From assembly GCF_016757735.1 (NCBI RefSeq), contig NZ_CP068439.1, positions 2,630,001 through 2,694,000 on the forward strand: DNA of 64,000 nt, given 5' to 3'. Made by a program: the position numbers and the translations under genes. Below, one piece after another: positions 35,857 to 44,683 of this stretch; the stretch's first letter is position 1, and each line of letters opens with the position of its first letter. Origin of the DNA: Aequorivita iocasae (GTDB lineage Bacteria; Bacteroidota; Bacteroidia; Flavobacteriales; Flavobacteriaceae). The notes under the pieces are model-generated. The model did no database searches. It was not told where the DNA came from and saw nothing but the letters and a program-made list of their open reading frames with translations.

Positions 35857-35929
35857 AATCATTTCTTTCCTTTGTAAAAATAAATTATACTTGCATTCGT
35901 TTAGTTTTTAGTTACGGTAACTCACGTCT

Positions 35930-36949
35930 ATGACCCAAAAGGTTTTCTTAGTTGTTTCCTTATTAATATCTCAGCTTTTGGCGGCTCAGATAGGAGGTAG
36001 GGCAACTTATCAATTTTTAAACCTAGTAAATAGCCCACGGATGGCTGCGTTAGGGGGAAAAGTAGTAACAAACTATGATTATGACCCCACCCAGCCTTTG
36101 TTAAATCCAGCCAGTATTAATCCAGCAATGGATAACCAACTTTCTTTGAACTACACAAATTATATTGGTGATGTAAATTATGGTACTGCCACCTATGCTT
36201 ATCTATGGGATAGAAGAACACAGGTATTGCACGCTGGAGTTACTTATGTGAATTATGGGAAGTTTGATGGGTATGATGAACTTGGAAACCCGACGAATAG
36301 TTTCAGTGGTGGGGAAGTAGCACTTTCCTTGGGTCATGCCCGAAACATTGCTTTTACAAATTTCCACGTAGGTGTAAATGTGAAACTGATTTCTTCAACT
36401 TTGGAAAATTATTCTTCTTTTGGAGGAGCACTGGATATTGGCCTTATGTACGTTTACGAAGATTGGGACCTTCATATTACAGGAGTTGCAAGAAATCTTG
36501 GAACACAGTTTACGCCCTATCACGAAGAATATGAGCCCCTTCCTTTCGAACTTATTTTTGGAATTTCTCAGACCCTTCAGAATGTGCCTATTCGCTGGCA
36601 CTTCACTATGGAAAATATGCAGCAATGGAATATAGCATTTTCTAATCCTTCCAGAGAAGAAACCGACTTGGAGGGAAATACCCAAAAGGAAAACATTAAT
36701 TTTATCGATAATGCTTTTCGGCATATGATTGCGGGTATTGAAGTTTTTCCCGAAAGCGGGTTCAATATTCGTTTGGGATATAATTTTAGAAGAGGTGAAG
36801 AATTGCGAATAGCAGAAAAGCGTGCATTTGCAGGGTTAAGTGCAGGATTCGCAATTAAATTGAATAAATTGAGATTGAGCTATTCCTATTCAAAATATAG
36901 TACCGCAGCTTCCTCAAGCTTTTTCGGACTAAATATAGACTTACAGTAA
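35930..36949 (+). CDS. porQ: Type IX secretion system protein PorQ
   Basis: 339 residues. Signal peptide (cleaved near LLAAQ) and a barrel-like body with the PorQ start GGRATYQFLNLVNSPRMAALGG, then NPASINPAMDNQLSLNYTNYIGD. PorQ is an outer-membrane protein of the PorV/FadL-like group. With PorV and PorU it acts in the attachment part of the type IX system. Its stop overlaps the cmk start by one base (TAATG), so the two are translationally coupled. porQ next to cmk is a usual flavobacterial order. Confidence 0.88.
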   Translation: MTQKVFLVVSLLISQLLAAQIGGRATYQFLNLVNSPRMAALGGKVVTNYDYDPTQPLLNPASINPAMDNQLSLNYTNYIGDVNYGTATYAYLWDRRTQVLHAGVTYVNYGKFDGYDELGNPTNSFSGGEVALSLGHARNIAFTNFHVGVNVKLISSTLENYSSFGGALDIGLMYVYEDWDLHITGVARNLGTQFTPYHEEYEPLPFELIFGISQTLQNVPIRWHFTMENMQQWNIAFSNPSREETDLEGNTQKENINFIDNAFRHMIAGIEVFPESGFNIRLGYNFRRGEELRIAEKRAFAGLSAGFAIKLNKLRLSYSYSKYSTAASSSFFGLNIDLQ

Positions 36950-37644
36950 TGCAAAAAATTACTATTGCCATAGACGGATACTCCTCTACCGGAAAAAGTA
37001 CGGTTGCCAAACAATTGGCAGATCATCTAGGCTATGTTTATGTTGATAGTGGGGCTATGTACCGGGCAGTAACGCTATATGCCATGCAAAAAGGTATTAT
37101 CTCAAAAAAGCATTTTGATGTTGAAAAACTAAAAAAGTCGCTTTCCGAAATTCATTTAAAATTTCACAAAGAAGCAGCTTGGAACAAGGCACATATCTTT
37201 TTGAACGGAAAGGACGTAGAAGACAAAATAAGGAACCTTGAGGTTTCAGAATTTGTAAGTCCGATAGCAACAATCCATGAAGTACGTGCAAAGTTGGTTG
37301 CCCAACAGCAACAAATGGGTTTGGAAAAAGGTGTGGTAATGGATGGAAGAGATATTGGCACCGTAGTATTTCCGCGTGCGGAATTAAAAATTTTCATGAA
37401 TGCTTCTGCTGAAGAGCGCGCGCAAAGAAGATACAAAGAGCTTTTGGCACGAGGCGAAAAAATTCATTTAGACGAGGTTTTGAAGAATATTCAGGAGCGC
37501 GACCATATAGATACTACAAGAGCTGACTCTCCATTGCTACAGGCCAAAGATGCCATAGTGATTGATAATTCTGAAATGAATCTGCAAGATCAGTTCCACA
37601 CTGTACTTCAGCTTGCTAAAGACCGAATTGCGGGTCGCATATAA
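36949..37644 (+). CDS. cmk: (d)CMP kinase
   Basis: 231 residues, full length. P-loop GYSSTGKST at about 9-17, DSGAMYRA for substrate binding, DGRDIGTVVFP in the centre and RAQRRYKEL in the lid. It phosphorylates CMP and dCMP with ATP. The gene starts one base inside the porQ stop codon; this link with a secretion gene is positional, not functional. Confidence 0.93.
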   Translation: MQKITIAIDGYSSTGKSTVAKQLADHLGYVYVDSGAMYRAVTLYAMQKGIISKKHFDVEKLKKSLSEIHLKFHKEAAWNKAHIFLNGKDVEDKIRNLEVSEFVSPIATIHEVRAKLVAQQQQMGLEKGVVMDGRDIGTVVFPRAELKIFMNASAEERAQRRYKELLARGEKIHLDEVLKNIQERDHIDTTRADSPLLQAKDAIVIDNSEMNLQDQFHTVLQLAKDRIAGRI

Positions 37645-37699
37645 TTTCTTTATATTTCTAGAATCTTTTTTATTAAGCTATAATTCAAACTGATATACA

Positions 37700-38125
37700 A
37701 TGGCTTCATTTTTTCAGGAATTTAAAAATTTCGCCATAAAAGGCAATATGATTGATATGGCGGTAGGTATTGTTATTGGCACCGCCTTCAATAATGTAAT
37801 AAGCACAATCGTAAAAAAAATAGTAATGCCCCCGCTGTCATTGCTTACCGATGGAGTAAATCTTGCCAACAAAAAATACGTTCTGCGCCCTGCAAGCGGC
37901 ACATCAGAAGAAATTGCTATTGGTTATGGGGAACTGATGGAAGTATTGATTGACTTTTTCATCATTGCATTTACCATATTTGTCGTCATTAAGTCTATCA
38001 ATCGCTTCAAGAAAAAAGCGGAAGACCCTAAGGATAAATCTGTTGAAACGCCCAAAGACATCCAACTTCTTTCAAATATCAAAAAATTGATGGAAGAACA
38101 GAATGCTTTACTTAAAAAAAAGTAA
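37700..38125 (+). CDS. mscL: Large-conductance mechanosensitive channel
   Basis: 141 residues. N-terminal amphipathic helix (FFQEFKNFAIKGN), TM1 (MIDMAVGIVIGTAFNNVISTIVKKIVMPPLS) and TM2 (LIDFFIIAFTIFVVIKSI) with a soluble C-terminal helix bundle. MscL is a pentameric inner-membrane channel that opens under strong osmotic downshock. Length and all motifs are normal. Single gene between cmk and the hybrid kinase. Confidence 0.93.
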   Translation: MASFFQEFKNFAIKGNMIDMAVGIVIGTAFNNVISTIVKKIVMPPLSLLTDGVNLANKKYVLRPASGTSEEIAIGYGELMEVLIDFFIIAFTIFVVIKSINRFKKKAEDPKDKSVETPKDIQLLSNIKKLMEEQNALLKKK

Positions 38126-38179
38126 GAAATTTCTAAATAAAATTAGAGAAAAAGAAAAGGAGAACAAATACATTTAGTA

Positions 38180-40234
38180 ATGCGTAAAATCAAATTTTCA
38201 AAATATTCCCATGAATATAAATTTGGCTTGCTATCGCTATTGATATTTTTGATTCTTTCTACTTTATGCGTTCTTACATATTACTGGACCCTTCAGGATC
38301 AAAAGGAGGATAAGCTTAAACAACTGGAGGTTCTTGGAAGTTTGACCTATCGGGATTTTGAAAAAATAGTGCACCACAACATTAATTCGTTGGAAGATTT
38401 GGCTGGAAGGATTATGGAAAGCAATGGGGCATTTGCAAAATATCTACAGTCAGACACTGAAAGGATAATTCGCCAAAATCAAGGAATAAAGTTTATTGAA
38501 TTTATAAATGAGAGCGGAATTATAACTTTTATAAACCCTCTGGAACCGAATAGAAAAGCCTTAAACTATGACATAAAGTCTCATTTTCGATATTCTGATT
38601 GGATTGCAGTTTCAAGAGATACCCTAACAAATATTACTCCTTGGATAACCCTTACCCAATCGGGAAAGGCATTTTTGGTTGATGTACCTATTTATTATGA
38701 TGAAAAATTCAAAGGCACAATTTCAGCCGGAATGGATTTTAAACCCGAATTTGATAATTTAAGTTCCAAACAGAATCTTTACAGTATTTTGATTAAAGAT
38801 GAAAAGGGAAATATTTTTTACAGCTACAACAATCCATCTCCAGAAATTTTTGAATCGGCCCAAATCTTTTCAAAGACCTTAAGTCCGCTTTCCAATAACA
38901 TTTCCGGGAGCTGGAAGTTTGAATTTATGTTTGATTCCAAGGATGAATTAAAAGCCACATCCTTGCAAAACAAAATATTGGCTCTCGGTATTTTTTTATC
39001 GTTTACCATCGGACTATTAGCCTATTTTTTTCTTATGGCCAAACAGCAATATATTCGTTATAAGTTGATAAACAGAAAATTAAACACACTAAACGAAGAT
39101 TTAAGAAAAGAGCGAATTAGAGCAGAAGATGCTTCAAGGGCGAAAACACAATTTCTGTCCAATATGAGCCATGAAATTAGGACACCTTTAAGTGCAATTT
39201 TGAGTATTTCTGAAATATTAGAAGGGAAAGAACTTTCATCCAGTGAAAAGGAATTTCTGAAATTAATGCAAAATTCCTCAAAAACGCTTTTAAATCTTGT
39301 GAATAACATTCTTCACATAGATAAAATAGAAGCCGGAAAGATGGAGCTTTCCAGAGAACTTTTCAATCCGTTCCTAACGCTTAAAAAGATTGTTGAAATC
39401 TACGCTCCAACCGCTACAATGAAAGGAATTGAACTTATCACCAATTTTGATAGTGTAAAAAATCCCAAAAATGTTATGGGAGATCTCTCACGCACGGAAC
39501 AGATTTTTACCAATCTCATTAACAATGCGACAAAGTTTACTGAAAAAGGAAAAATTGAAATTTTATATGAAGAAATATCATTGGAGGGTAAGCTAAAACT
39601 TATTTTTATCGTAACTGATACCGGTATTGGGATTGAACCTTCAAAAATGCCACAACTTTTTGAACGATTCACGCAATTGGATTTCGGAATTACAAAAAAG
39701 CACCAAGGCAGTGGTCTAGGATTAGCGATTACTAAAACACTTACTGAAATGATGGGTGGAACACTGGAAGTGAAGAGCAAATTGGGTGAAGGGTCAACTT
39801 TTACGGTATCTCTACAATTTCCAATAGCGGAACACCAAGAAGAAATTATTAAAACAAGAAGTTATAGAGACTTAAGCTATTTAAAAGTTTTAGTGGTTGA
39901 CGATAATGTATTAAACCAAAAAATTCTGGTCAAAATACTTTCCAAAAATAACATAGAACCCGATGTATCAAAAGATGGTGACGATGCCTTATTGAAATGT
40001 GCATCAAAGCATTATGACCTTATTTTTATGGATGTGCATATGCCCGGAAAAGATGGATTTGAAGTGGTAAAACACTTACGAAAAATGGACAATACGGCGG
40101 TTATTCTGGGCTTTTCTGCAGATGTTACGAAAGAAGCAATAGAACGCGGCATTAAAGCTGGCATGAACGATTACCTCACAAAGCCGATAGAACAGGAAGC
40201 CCTATTTGCCACGTTGAATAAATACTTTTCCTAA
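38180..40234 (+). CDS. Hybrid sensor histidine kinase/response regulator
   Basis: 684 residues. TM1 (about 14-36), a 230-residue periplasmic sensor of CHASE-like type, TM2 (about 264-287), a HisKA domain with phosphoaccepting His331 in SNMSHEIRTPL, an HATPase (NLINNATKF, DTGIGI, GSGLGLAI) and a receiver domain with Asp618 in IFMDVHMPGKDGFE. It senses an unknown external signal. No DNA-binding partner is adjacent. The stop overlaps the stop of the converging small lipoprotein gene. Confidence 0.9.
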   Translation: MRKIKFSKYSHEYKFGLLSLLIFLILSTLCVLTYYWTLQDQKEDKLKQLEVLGSLTYRDFEKIVHHNINSLEDLAGRIMESNGAFAKYLQSDTERIIRQNQGIKFIEFINESGIITFINPLEPNRKALNYDIKSHFRYSDWIAVSRDTLTNITPWITLTQSGKAFLVDVPIYYDEKFKGTISAGMDFKPEFDNLSSKQNLYSILIKDEKGNIFYSYNNPSPEIFESAQIFSKTLSPLSNNISGSWKFEFMFDSKDELKATSLQNKILALGIFLSFTIGLLAYFFLMAKQQYIRYKLINRKLNTLNEDLRKERIRAEDASRAKTQFLSNMSHEIRTPLSAILSISEILEGKELSSSEKEFLKLMQNSSKTLLNLVNNILHIDKIEAGKMELSRELFNPFLTLKKIVEIYAPTATMKGIELITNFDSVKNPKNVMGDLSRTEQIFTNLINNATKFTEKGKIEILYEEISLEGKLKLIFIVTDTGIGIEPSKMPQLFERFTQLDFGITKKHQGSGLGLAITKTLTEMMGGTLEVKSKLGEGSTFTVSLQFPIAEHQEEIIKTRSYRDLSYLKVLVVDDNVLNQKILVKILSKNNIEPDVSKDGDDALLKCASKHYDLIFMDVHMPGKDGFEVVKHLRKMDNTAVILGFSADVTKEAIERGIKAGMNDYLTKPIEQEALFATLNKYFS

Positions 40235-40602
40235 ATTGATTTCTTAGCTGTAGCCCTGCTCTTTTTAGTTTTGCCTACTTCACTGAACTCAAAGGTGTAA
40301 CTGTCTTTATCAGTAGTTAAAATTTTAATGTGAATGGCTTTCTTTTCAGCCTGGTTTTTCGGGTTTATTTTTTTTAAAACGTACTCACAATCGTTTATCC
40401 AATGAATGGATGAAGAATCTTTTTTCCCTTGAAAATAATCAATCTCTATAGAATCATTCCGCACTATGGTGGTTTTGAATACTTCAGTGCCGGAAAGGGC
40501 TTCAAATTCAAATGTTCCCGTTTTAAAATCCGCACAATTCCGCTCAGATTCATAACAACCTATTAATAGAAAAAGAGTGCATAAAGCTAAAAAAAATCGC
40601 AT
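40231..40602 (-). CDS. Small lipoprotein of unknown function
   Basis: 123 residues: signal ending in LFLLIGC (Cys16), then a compact, charged beta-rich domain (NCADFKTGTFEFEAL, VRNDSIEIDYF, CEYVLKKI). Homologues in flavobacteria are, as I recall, often mislabelled DNA topoisomerase IV; nothing here supports that. Two conserved-looking Cys remain in the mature domain and may pair. The stop codon overlaps that of the hybrid kinase on the other strand. Confidence 0.65.
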   Translation of the reverse strand: MRFFLALCTLFLLIGCYESERNCADFKTGTFEFEALSGTEVFKTTIVRNDSIEIDYFQGKKDSSSIHWINDCEYVLKKINPKNQAEKKAIHIKILTTDKDSYTFEFSEVGKTKKSRATAKKSI

Positions 40603-40646
40603 ATTTATTTTTTTTTGCGAATTTCCGAAAAAAATACTGAAACTAT

Positions 40647-41063
40647 TCAGTTTTGGTATGTATTAAAAGTTCCGTCTTTATAAAATATTACAATCCGTTC
40701 AATTTCCTTTTTATTTTCATTGAAATTTGCAGCTTTAGGCTTATCAGTAACGTACGCTTCGGAAAATAAACTAGGAGGTTCCTTTTCTATCGTTTGTTTG
40801 TTTTCTATAACAGTTTTCGCATCATTCTTTTCAGAAAGAGTAGGGAAGCTTCCCTTTCCAAAAAGCAACCAATCCATATCTACTTCTGGAAATTTTTGAC
40901 AAAGTTTCATCACAAATTCCAGGCTTGGTTTATTTCTACCCGACAATAAATGTGAAATAGTGGAGCGATTAAAATCTATTTCCTCGGCAAATGCCGCTGC
41001 CGATAAATTGAAATATTCCAATATTTTTTCAAGTCTTTTTGTAAAATCAGATGTGTTTACCAT
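40647..41063 (-). CDS. XRE-family transcriptional regulator
   Basis: 138 residues. N-terminal helix-turn-helix of the XRE type (FAEEIDFNRSTISHLLSGRNKPSLEFVMKL, about 24-53), then a less ordered linker and a C-terminal segment ending ERIVIFYKDGTFNTYQN. It is divergent from the M14 peptidase gene. Two of five related 16-bp dyads lie at its own promoter and start codon, and three upstream of the M14 gene, so it is likely an autoregulated repressor controlling both; this is inference. It would act on DNA in the cytoplasm. Confidence 0.8.
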   Translation of the reverse strand: MVNTSDFTKRLEKILEYFNLSAAAFAEEIDFNRSTISHLLSGRNKPSLEFVMKLCQKFPEVDMDWLLFGKGSFPTLSEKNDAKTVIENKQTIEKEPPSLFSEAYVTDKPKAANFNENKKEIERIVIFYKDGTFNTYQN

Positions 41064-41070
41064 TGTAACG
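41055..41070 (-). promoter_or_regulatory. Putative operator 1 (over the XRE start codon)
   Basis: GTTTAC-CATT-GTAACG, one complete half-site and a partial one, with the same GTTTAC-N4-GTAAAC geometry as the others; covers the XRE gene start codon. Confidence 0.4.
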
Positions 41071-41089
41071 AACTAGCCAGTATAATAAG

Positions 41090-41105
41090 GTTTACAAATG
41101 TAAAA
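41090..41105 (-). promoter_or_regulatory. Putative operator 2 with the XRE gene -7 element
   Basis: GTTTAC-AAAT-GTAAAA. Its complement holds TACATTTG (41095-41102), an exact TAnnTTTG -7 element for the XRE gene, about 32 bases from its start codon. A bound protein would block this promoter. Confidence 0.6.
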
Positions 41106-41266
41106 CATTTCTTTAACGCATCATAATTATTGATGATAAAACAATTTAATCATTAAACTTTATATTTATATATACTATGTTAAAATACTGAAAATAAATA
41201 AACTAAACTGTTTCATCGGCAACATTAATATTTTGAGCTGTATTCAACACTAAAAAACAAAATTAT

Positions 41267-41282
41267 GGTTACAATTGTAATC
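41267..41282 (+). promoter_or_regulatory. Putative operator 3
   Basis: GGTTAC-AATT-GTAATC; the same geometry with one changed base in each half-site. It is 35 bases from operator 4, the same distance as between operators 1 and 2. Confidence 0.4.
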
Positions 41283-41301
41283 GAATACCCTTATTTATTT
41301 T

Positions 41302-41317
41302 GTTTACGTTTGTAAAC
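41302..41317 (+). promoter_or_regulatory. Putative operator 4 with a -7 element of the M14 gene
   Basis: GTTTAC-GTTT-GTAAAC, a perfect dyad. It contains TACGTTTG (41305-41312), an exact TAnnTTTG -7 element. Confidence 0.6.
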
Positions 41318-41325
41318 AAGGCATT

Positions 41326-41341
41326 GTTTAACTTTGTAAAC
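41326..41341 (+). promoter_or_regulatory. Putative operator 5 with a second -7 element of the M14 gene
   Basis: GTTTAA-CTTT-GTAAAC, 12 bases before the M14 start codon. It contains TAACTTTG (41329-41336), also an exact -7 match, but so close to the start that the transcript would have almost no leader. Confidence 0.5.
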
Positions 41342-41353
41342 TAATCAAATGGT

Positions 41354-42520
41354 ATGGAAATAGAGCATTGGTACTCCAACAATTTTGAGACGCATTTAAG
41401 GGGCAGATATATTGCTATGAAGCATATTTATCCATTATTGGATTTGTATAAAACATGCTATGAGATTTCCGTTTCAGGAGTTTCTGAAATGGGACAGGAT
41501 ATTCCAATAATCAAAGTCGGGAACGGAAATAAAATTGTTTTAGGGTGGTCACAAATGCATGGCAATGAATCCACAACGACCAAGGCTCTTTTTGATTTTT
41601 TACGATTTATTCATCAAAAAGACAATTTCCAATCTGAAATTGAAAGTTTTTTAAGCACATATTCTTTTTTCATACTGCCAATGCTGAATCCGGACGGAGC
41701 AAAGCTTTACACGCGTGAAAATGCAAATGGAGTGGATTTGAACCGGGATGCCCAGGAACTTTCGCAAAAGGAGAGCCAAATTCTTCGAAATGTTTTTGAA
41801 AAAATAAAGCCCTCCCTTTGTCTTAATCTTCACGATCAACGGTCTATATATGGTTTTAAAAACGGAAAGCCAGCTGTTGTTTCATTTTTATCTCCAGCAG
41901 CTGACAAAAAAAGAACCTTAACTCCCTCTCGGAAATTAGCTATGGAATATATAGTGAAAATGAACCATTTGCTGCAGTATTATATACCTGGGCAGGTTGG
42001 CAGATATGACGATAGTTTTAATGAGGCCTGTGTAGGCGACACTTTTCAGAAAGCGGGCGTGCCTACCATTTTATTTGAGGCCGGTCACTGCGATACAGAT
42101 TATCAGCGTGAAAAAACACGGAAGTATATTTTTTATTCCCTGCTCTCATTGTTTAATATACTTGAAACTGATAAGGAAATCATTAATCACAAAACTTATT
42201 TTCAAATCCCTGAAAATCTTAAAAATTATAACGATTTCATTTTGAGAAATGTAAAGTTGGAATCTGAAAAGAAGTTTATATCTGTGGCAATTCAATATCG
42301 AGAGATTTTGAAAAACGAAACCATTGTATTTGAGCCTTTTATTGATGAAATTGGAGATTTGAAGACTAAATTTGCCTATATCGAAAGAAACGCGCAAGGA
42401 GCTGAAATTTTAACAAATTCACAACAAAATTTAACAGTCGGTGAAAATATTTCAGAAATAATTGATAAAAATGATAAATCAGTGGTTTTTTTTCAAAAAA
42501 TAAATTCTATGATAGCTTAA
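41354..42520 (+). CDS. M14 family zinc carboxypeptidase
   Basis: 388 residues. The zinc site is His69 and Glu72 in MHGNES with His160 in LNLHDQRS; NPDG at 112-115 and DLNRD at 128-132 bind substrate; Glu242 in LFEAGH is the general base. There is no signal peptide, so it would act in the cytoplasm on peptides; the residues after 270 form an extra beta-domain. Divergent from an XRE gene whose likely operators cover this promoter. Substrate unknown; a role in peptide recycling is possible. Confidence 0.88.
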   Translation: MEIEHWYSNNFETHLRGRYIAMKHIYPLLDLYKTCYEISVSGVSEMGQDIPIIKVGNGNKIVLGWSQMHGNESTTTKALFDFLRFIHQKDNFQSEIESFLSTYSFFILPMLNPDGAKLYTRENANGVDLNRDAQELSQKESQILRNVFEKIKPSLCLNLHDQRSIYGFKNGKPAVVSFLSPAADKKRTLTPSRKLAMEYIVKMNHLLQYYIPGQVGRYDDSFNEACVGDTFQKAGVPTILFEAGHCDTDYQREKTRKYIFYSLLSLFNILETDKEIINHKTYFQIPENLKNYNDFILRNVKLESEKKFISVAIQYREILKNETIVFEPFIDEIGDLKTKFAYIERNAQGAEILTNSQQNLTVGENISEIIDKNDKSVVFFQKINSMIA

Positions 42521-42527
42521 AACTTCA

Positions 42528-42535
42528 TAGTTTTG
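42528..42535 (+). promoter_or_regulatory. -7 element of the Lrp gene
   Basis: TAGTTTTG, exact TAnnTTTG, 18 bases before ATG 42553 and only 8 bases after the M14 stop codon. Confidence 0.55.
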
Positions 42536-42552
42536 CAAAAAAATAAATATAT

Positions 42553-43032
42553 ATGCCAAAGTTTAAATTAGACGATGTAGATCACAAAATTCTTGATCTT
42601 TTAATTGATAATACAAGAATCCCCTTTACCGATATAGCAAAGAAATTGGAAATTTCTGCCGGTACCGTACATGTTAGGGTGAAAAAAATGGAAGAAGCAG
42701 GTATTATTACCGGATCATCCCTCCAGGTAGATTACAAAAAACTGGGTTATTCTTTTATTGCTTATGTAGGAGTTTTTATCTTCAAAACATCCCAAACACA
42801 ATTTGTTTTAGAGCGCATTAGTGAAATTCCATTTGTAACGGTAGCTCACGTAACTACAGGCAAATTCAATATCTTTTGTAAGATTAGAGCTCGTGACACT
42901 GCACACGCTAAGGATGTAATTTATCAAATTGATGACATAGAAGGGGTAAGCCGCACAGAAACCATGATTTCTATGGAAGAAAGTATTAACGACAAAAAAA
43001 GATTGCTCCATTCAATTTTTAATGAAATATAA
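42553..43032 (+). CDS. Lrp/AsnC-family transcriptional regulator
   Basis: 159 residues. N-terminal winged helix-turn-helix (DHKILDLLIDNTRIPFTDIAKKLEISAGTVHVRVKKME) and a C-terminal RAM ligand-binding domain (AYVGVFIFKTS, VTTGKFNIFCKIRARD). Lrp/AsnC proteins sense amino acids and form octamers. In this window ornithine, proline and alanine catabolic genes are possible targets, but no operator sequence ties them to it. Likely its own transcription unit. Confidence 0.9.
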   Translation: MPKFKLDDVDHKILDLLIDNTRIPFTDIAKKLEISAGTVHVRVKKMEEAGIITGSSLQVDYKKLGYSFIAYVGVFIFKTSQTQFVLERISEIPFVTVAHVTTGKFNIFCKIRARDTAHAKDVIYQIDDIEGVSRTETMISMEESINDKKRLLHSIFNEI

Positions 43033-43051
43033 TTTCAAAATTTAATTTATT

Positions 43052-43086
43052 AAAAAACCTTTGCCAACTGGCAAAGGTTTTTTTTA
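43052..43086 (+). terminator. Terminator after the Lrp gene
   Basis: ACCTTTGCCA (43057-43066) with TGGCAAAGGT (43069-43078), then a T run. Confidence 0.9.
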
Positions 43087-43102
43087 TCTTTAAAATAAAA
43101 CT

Positions 43103-43618
43103 ATGAGAGGTAGTGAAATTGATGCTTCAGAATACAATTCCTATTATCAGGGCTATGTAGACTTTGTAAATAACTTGCGTTTGCTTGATGCTTTTGAAAG
43201 GGGACTGGAAAATACTCAAGCCTTTTTTGCCAGTTTACCACAAGCAAAGCTACATTATCGCTATGCAGAAAATAAATGGACACCAAAAGATATTTTACAG
43301 CATATTATAGATACGGAAAGAGTTTTTGCATATAGAGCGCTCTACTTTTCAAGAGCCAATAATGCGAATTTGAAAGGCTTTGATGAAAATGAATTTGCCC
43401 AAAATACAGTTGCCAATACAAGAAGCATCGATGATCTTTTACAGGAATATACTGCGGTGCGCAACGCTAGCATCTGCCTTTTCAGAAGCTTTGACAAAGA
43501 GCGATTAAAACTTATTGGAACGGCAAATAACAGCATTATGTCTGTTGCAGCTGCGGGATTTATCATTTGTGGTCACGAAATTCACCATCAAATCATTATT
43601 AAAGAACGCTATCTCTAA
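43103..43618 (+). CDS. DinB family protein
   Basis: 171 residues, four-helix DinB/YfiT-like fold. Metal ligands are likely in DILQHIIDTERVF and GHEIHHQIIIKERYL. Such enzymes use a divalent metal and are often thiol-dependent transferases or hydrolases; substrate unknown. The stop codon is followed directly by the ATG of the YihY gene, so they form an operon. Confidence 0.85.
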   Translation: MRGSEIDASEYNSYYQGYVDFVNNLRLLDAFERGLENTQAFFASLPQAKLHYRYAENKWTPKDILQHIIDTERVFAYRALYFSRANNANLKGFDENEFAQNTVANTRSIDDLLQEYTAVRNASICLFRSFDKERLKLIGTANNSIMSVAAAGFIICGHEIHHQIIIKERYL

Positions 43619-44575
43619 ATGAAGGTTTTTAAGCTATTAAAGGACACTTATCTTAGTTGGGACAAAAATGATCCTTGGGCAAAGAGTGCTGTTATTGCTT
43701 ATTACGCCTTGTTTTCATTGCCATCCCTATTGATAATAACTGTTTATTTTGCTGGTGTGTTTTTTGGAAGGGAAGCGGTTGAAGGCAGGATAACAAAGGA
43801 GATTGCTGGATTAATAGGTCAAGAAAGTGCACAATTGATTCAAACAATGATTGTTAACTCCGCACTTTCTGACAACTCGGTACTCTTTATAATTTTTGGG
43901 ATAGGAATGCTCATTTTTGGAGCGACAGGTGTTTTTTTTCAGCTTCAGAAAGCATTAAATGATATTTGGAGCGTTCGTGCAAAAAAGAATACCCTGCTAG
44001 ATACCTTAAAGCGCAGGTTGATTTCCTTCGGAATGGTCCTCGCAATTGGTTTGTTGCTGTTAATATCATTGGTAATAAGTACTGCAATAAATGCTTTAAG
44101 TGATTTAATTGGAAATTATTATACAGACCTTTCCTCACAAATAATTCAAATTGTAAATTTTATATTTTCACAAATAATAATTACGGCGTTATTTGCCACA
44201 ATTTTCACCTTACTGCCAGATGTAAAAATAAAATGGCGTACCAACCTTATTGGTGCTTTTATGACGGCCTTATTGTTTTTAGCAGGTAAATATTTAATCG
44301 GGTTTTATTTTTCTGCCTCCGACCCCGCCTCAGTTTATGGCGCCGCGGGAAGCTTGGTACTGATCCTTCTATGGGTATATTATACTTGTTTAATTCTTTT
44401 TTTTGGGGCTGAGTTTACAGTGAATTGGGCTCTCCTACGAAATATTACCATTGAGCCCACGAGCAACGCCACATTATCTTACGAACTTGAAATGCAGAAA
44501 CTTCGCGAATACAAGCGAAAAGTAGAGGAGGATAAAAAAAAGGCCGAGACCTTGAAAAATAACACTTCGTCTTAG
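43619..44575 (+). CDS. YihY/BrkB-family membrane protein
   Basis: 318 residues with about six membrane helices (for example SVLFIIFGIGMLIFGATGVFFQL and LLALGLLLLISLVISTAI-like segments) and a basic C-terminal tail (YKRKVEEDKKKAETLK). The family was once called RNase BN in error; its role is unknown. No base separates it from the DinB gene. Confidence 0.82.
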   Translation: MKVFKLLKDTYLSWDKNDPWAKSAVIAYYALFSLPSLLIITVYFAGVFFGREAVEGRITKEIAGLIGQESAQLIQTMIVNSALSDNSVLFIIFGIGMLIFGATGVFFQLQKALNDIWSVRAKKNTLLDTLKRRLISFGMVLAIGLLLLISLVISTAINALSDLIGNYYTDLSSQIIQIVNFIFSQIIITALFATIFTLLPDVKIKWRTNLIGAFMTALLFLAGKYLIGFYFSASDPASVYGAAGSLVLILLWVYYTCLILFFGAEFTVNWALLRNITIEPTSNATLSYELEMQKLREYKRKVEEDKKKAETLKNNTSS

Positions 44576-44683
44576 CACTTCTTAACAAAGATTAGTAAAA
44601 GATTAATATCAGAAAATTGATAGGTGAGACCCTGCTTAGTATCTTCACGTAGAATTAATTGTTTAACCAAAAAGAAAAGAAAC

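Noticed and set aside
40231-40602. Label DNA topoisomerase IV for the small lipoprotein
   Set aside because: The 123-residue protein has a lipobox and no topoisomerase motif.
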